From positions 2,316,501 to 2,380,500 of the forward strand of contig NC_087384.1 in assembly GCF_963675165.1 (NCBI RefSeq): a stretch of DNA of 64,000 bases, written 5' to 3'. This stretch comes from Halichondria panicea (Eukaryota > Porifera > Demospongiae > Suberitida > Halichondriidae). The translations under genes and the position numbers were made by a program. Below, one piece after another: positions 60,134 through 64,000 of the stretch (position 1 is its first letter; each line of letters begins with the position of its first letter). The notes beneath the pieces were generated by a model. It had not been told where the DNA came from, did not search any database, and saw only the letters and a list, made by a program, of their open reading frames with translations.

Positions 60134-60607
60134 AGCTCTTGGTACGACTGGGCGCCAGACACAGCTTTTTTTTTTTAGAGGTGAGTTTCCATAGAACAGC
60201 TTTAACTGTGGTGTGTGGGCAGCTAGTGGAGGAGTGGAGGGTGTCTGCTCTGAGATATGGTCAACGATATATATTATAGGTACGTCTGCATTGATGAGAC
60301 ATTAATTGATACAAGCATGAGTCTTTGTCATGCATGTGTGTGAGACAATGCAGTGTGTGGTGCCGACAGTGCTGTGGATTAGTGACAGTATAATTATACT
60401 GCTCTGAATGGCACCGTGAGGGAAATTAAAAGTCAAAAGTAACTGCGGGAAATCCAATAAGAAGCCTTTTCAACTTAATTGGTTCGTTGCATATAAAAAC
60501 TAAACATATACAATGTACAACACAACCTACACAAGCTAATCTATAAGGGTTCTGTTCTGATATATCTACAGTCGATATGGAGTGCTGTATTACGTACGTG
60601 CACCTTC

Positions 60608-63066
60608 TCACAGCTCCTGTGCATGGAGGCAATAAAGAATGAGTTAGTGGGTGGGTGGCTAATCACAGTTCAGTAACCTTATATCAATGACTGGTGGGTG
60701 TAGGACGTACAGTTTTCAGTTTGACAGTGAAACACTAGTATAGGGGGGACACACATAGAGTGCATGCGCACACACACCTATATATATATACTGAGTGGTA
60801 TGGGCATAACTTCCCTACATGCATAAGACACAGTGTTGGGAAGGTTTGGTGCATGACACTACGAAAAGGGGTACACACAAACACTCACTTTCAAGTACTG
60901 ACAGACTAGGTCAGCAATCTCCCCTTTTCTCAGTTTTACTAACATTTCCAGAAGGGCCCTGAATGTCGCTTGTGAGCGCTGTTTTCCTCTCCAGATTTTC
61001 AAACACTCGATCATAGCTAGGTGGTTACTCTTTTTCAACTGGACATCACTTTGTTCTCCAGGGGTTAATTTCATAGCATCGACATAGAGCTCCACATAGT
61101 CGAAACAGGGAGCCAAATATGATACATCTTCTTGCTGGATTTCCCTGTTGACTTGGGCAGTAGTGAGCGGACATTTGTCCATCAGCTGTTGAAGCGCTGT
61201 ACTCACTGGTTGAGCAGATGATCCTACAGCTGGAATGCAAGGTCAGATAATAATTATACAGTTACATAAACACTAACAACAAATGAAAGCACCACAGGTG
61301 CTGATGCCTCGGTGGTGATGCCTCGGTGGAGATGCCAAAGATACATAACATAAAGCTGCTTTTATTCAGTCCAATCATGCATGCAAACTCAATAATGATC
61401 GACCACATGATTGTTGTTAAAAACGATCGATGCCAAAAGTTCAAGTCTAAAATTAATGGCTGCCGTCTGCAGAGCCTTGCAGCTCTGTACCAATAGCTAG
61501 CGTTCTAGTGCAGAGCTAACTACTAAGTAGAGTAGCAACATTCGGTAAACAAGTTTGGCTGCGGCTCTTCTGAAAAGGCTGCAATGGCATTCCAAGTAAG
61601 CAAAACTAAGCATAACTCGAAAAATAAGTGGGTGAGGTGTGGGATTGCTCTATATACTGACAAGAGGGATGAGTCCGTATAGGAAAGTAAACCTCATATA
61701 AATGTGTCATTTGGCACAAAAACCATAAACTGAGAGTTTAAGGGTATCACGCATAATAGTTGGTTCTGACCTGGAAGAGTTTGTTGGAGGACCAGATTAA
61801 GAGTGATGAATTTGAAGGGATCCTTTGCACCCACTAGCTTGACTTTGTGGAGTAGCTCGGGAGGAGACACCTCATGGTCGCTTGTCACCTTAGCTTTCAA
61901 GTGGCAGTGCGGAATCGACTGTCCAGGTTTGAACTGATCAACATGCTTCTTCATTACCTATAATCATTTTATATTGAGACGATGTAATAATTATAAAATT
62001 TAAATACCGTAGGATGAAACATGGGCGTTATTTTCCACCCTCCACTGACTTCATCATCAGGAATATCCAGTGTTATTCTGTCCTTCTCAAACTCAACAAA
62101 ATGATTCACTCCGAGAATAGCGTCTTTAGAGGAGTACTCCTCACTCACACGCTGTGCAGCGTACATGCATAAATGCTGTTGTGAAATGTTGTCACTTACT
62201 GTTCTATGAATTTCATCATTCCAGCTGACAACGAAATGTATTTCCCTGCTATGCAGCTCTGAGCCAAGGTAGTAGAGGCTGGCAATGTACTCTCTCTCCA
62301 GATCCTCTCCTGTTACCGCCAGTCCACTGAACTGGGAGAGCTCTAGTGAACCGTACGATGCCCGATCTGCAAACGAGTCACGTCTTTCGAGCTGCTTGAA
62401 TGTGTAGGGCAGACTCTCTTGGGAGCAAAGTGCTCTTACAAATGAGAGCTTGGAGGAGCCGGTAATCTTGGCACAGTGCTGTATTTCAACTGTCAGCAGC
62501 TGCTGGAATTGACCCGGGGGATGAGGACGCAACCAAAAGACACCGCTGACCAACTGGAGATTGTCAGGAAACTTGTACGGTCCAGCTACACTGGCCATGA
62601 TTTCTAGTCGACACTGATCAACACCAGCTGGCAGGGAGTCCTGGGGTATGTGGAGTTTGAACACATGGCCCTCCCAAACAAAGGTTTGGGATGAGTTGGT
62701 AACAATCACATGAGTGTGGGCTACAGCTTCAACACCAGGGAGATCTGAGCAGAGGAGAAGTACACAAAAAGCAGTTTTATTAGTGATTCTGAAAGGCAAT
62801 ACCTTTAAGGTTACTATTATCATAGATAGAACAGTAGGAGGGATTGGAAATGAAAATGTTTGCGTGAAACACTCTGCGTTATAGGGTGTGGCTAAAACTA
62901 TAAAGGATTATTTTTATAGTCAGCATGCTCATTACCTGTCTTGACTGCTACAATGTGCTGTGCATAGAAACAGTGAAATTGATCACTATAGACGCCAGTA
63001 TATGCAGCGTATAAGATTGGCATGACCGACGAATAGCTTGATACAAAATTGTTGGGAGTTCCAACG
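60608..63066 (-). CDS. ZU5-Death domain protein gene (3' exons)
   Basis: The predicted exons on the minus strand are 63066-62936, 62744-62008, 61957-61771, 61229-60889 and a 9-nt coding tail at 60616-60608, with compatible phases at every junction. The first exon encodes YAAYTGVYSDQFHCFYAQHI. The large second exon has a ZU5 domain, with FVWEGHVFKLHIPQDSLP and a QFQQLLTVEIQHCAKI block, and then a UPA-like region continuing into the third exon (KHVDQFKPGQSIPHC). The Death domain follows, with STALQQLMDKCPLTTAQVN and IWRGKQRSQATFRALLEML. ZU5-UPA-Death is the C-terminal order of UNC5 receptors, PIDD and ankyrins; such proteins act in death and innate-immune signalling. No transmembrane segment or guidance-receptor domain is visible, and the N-terminus probably lies beyond 63.1 kb. 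Confidence 0.68.
61282..61640. repeat. Dispersed repeat family R1, copy in an intron
   Basis: Starts ATGAAAGCACCACAGGTGCT with two TGATGCCTCGGTGG modules and carries AAGTAGAGTAGCAACATTC and GGCATTCCAAGTAAGC. It sits in the intron between the UPA-like and Death exons. Confidence 0.55.
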
Positions 63067-63083
63067 CTGAAACCACTGCAAAA

Positions 63084-63165
63084 CAGCCCCACCCCACTAC
63101 TGCTGCAAAGAAACAGCCCCACCCTACTTACTACTGCTGCGAAGAAACAGCCCCACCCCACTATT
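63084..63165. repeat. Short tandem repeat, about three units
   Basis: Units of about 31-35 bp based on AACAGCCCCACCC(C/T)ACTACT, in the intron upstream of the first recognised exon of the ZU5-Death gene. Confidence 0.75.
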
Positions 63166-63166
63166 T

Positions 63167-64000
63167 AGTGTAACTGCATGCTGCTCGAACAGCCCTCCAC
63201 TATCCTCGGCATCATAACCAAGCCAAAGAAGCTCGCCTCTACACTGCTGCAAAACAGCTCAAGCCCCCAGCAAAAAGAGCCGCTTCTAGTGCTATGGTGA
63301 AGCAGAATTGACATGCATCACAAAGTCGAGGACTAGGAACACAGAATCTTCCACAAAATGAGCCTTGGACAATTTTAAAACCTGCATGGTTGCAAAGAAA
63401 AAACTCCAGCAGTGCTGAACATTCCTGCATGGCTGGACTTACTTTAATTGATACTTGTTATTTCTCATGATACAATATTATTTTAATTTAATTGTCTGTC
63501 TGATGCCCAGAGGGGCGTTTTGTGGTTAGTGCATTATGACTTTGCGGTTAGTGCATTATGACTTTCAGCAGTGCATTATGCTGCATACTGCACTTAGCAA
63601 CAACGTAGCAACGGGATATAAAATCAGTTAGCTGGTATAATTTAGGCTTAAAAATTAATTGTGGATTTGGTTAGTTTCGTGCAAATGCAACCCTAGCTGC
63701 TACCAGGGGCGGATCCAGGATTTAGGGAAGGGGGTTCTTACTTCTTGGCTGCGCAAAGCGCGGACAAGAAAGTGTCACTCGGCCGAAATTTTTGGCTGAC
63801 CACGCCCCTTTTACATGCCACGCCCATTAATTAACCACATTCCCCTTCAACAAAAACAACAAACAGACACACACAGTCAGCTTTACCATATCCCTCGTGC
63901 GGCTACGCCTCGAGGTATAAAAACATAAATTATATAATATCTGAAAGAACACAAGGCAAAGCCATTCTCATGCTCTGGGATAGTGATTGCACTTTCTTCT
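63167..64000. other. No gene assigned; window edge
   Basis: I see no confident exon here. A CAGGGGCGGATCCAGG-type hAT-like end (63703-63740) and the tail module of an R1 repeat (63850-63920) are present. Upstream exons of the ZU5-Death gene may lie here or beyond the window. Confidence 0.4.

Larger units (their letters stand above)
55640..60170 (-). mobile_element. Ty3/Gypsy LTR retrotransposon, damaged
   Basis: The domain order on the minus strand is zinc knuckle, protease, reverse transcriptase, RNase H, integrase, the Gypsy order. Damage seen: a 5' truncation within Gag, a frameshift between protease and RT (about 59580), a frameshift after RT (about 58190), another within the RNase H region (about 57719), and an inversion at about 57200-57540 that turns the integrase zinc-binding domain around. 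The RT relic at 48.8 kb is a close relative. Confidence 0.88.

Noticed and set aside
62898..63161. Hydrophobic 87-residue ORF as one exon
   Set aside because: Its first part is a short tandem repeat in an intron. Only 62936-63066 has splice borders and a phase that fits the next exon.

Overview
The window is animal nuclear DNA: spliced multi-exon genes with GT-AG (and a few GC-AG) introns, many transposon families, microsatellites, and no bacterial-style operons. The likely source is a marine sponge (demosponge). This is an inference from a family of 2'-5'-oligoadenylate synthetase (OAS)-like genes of about 300-325 residues, ZU5/Death-domain genes, and an AT-rich background full of short TATAATTATA palindromes. 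I cannot name the species.

The main content is a plus-strand array of OAS-like genes from about 2.3 to 31.5 kb, with an outlier at 50 kb. I count 11 loci. Four are intact on paper (10500-12004, 16948-18464, 26183-27608, 29174-31479; 297-324 residues each). One is complete apart from a 3.4-kb CACTA-like transposon in its last exon (19694-24989). Two are multi-exon pseudogenes (12640-14630, 49886-51009). Four are relics keeping only some exons (2333-3580, 6440-6628, 16062-16613, 25190-25395). The shared gene plan is seven coding exons with conserved phases, including a 72-nt first exon in the intact genes, a 58-nt exon 4 and a 48-nt exon 6. Gene 10500-12004 has precisely lost intron 3 and uses a GC donor.

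From 31.5 to 38.4 kb and 51 to 55 kb lie two copies of a roughly 5-kb segmental duplication that starts inside an OAS gene. One copy carries a LINE 3' end and the other a 1.1-kb DNA transposon, and each copy preserves the other's empty site. Exon-like coiled-coil fragments recur on the minus strand of this block. From 38.4 to 48.6 kb there is a Death-domain exon, a frameshifted CARD-like sequence and many inverted-repeat elements. A Ty3/Gypsy RT fragment lies at 48.8-49.6 kb. From 55.6 to 60.2 kb is a damaged minus-strand Ty3/Gypsy element with an internal inversion covering the integrase zinc-binding domain.

From 60.6 to 63.1 kb a minus-strand gene encodes a ZU5-(UPA-like)-Death protein. Its Death exon has near-copies at 39.0-39.4 kb and, damaged, at 0.8-1.1 kb. 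The window therefore mixes two families linked elsewhere to innate immunity and cell death: nucleotidyltransferases of the OAS/cGAS superfamily and death-fold adaptors. No RNase L-like 2-5A receptor is visible. Much of the broken state is explained by non-autonomous DNA transposons whose target-site duplications can be read directly (9, 7, 2 bp and TA).
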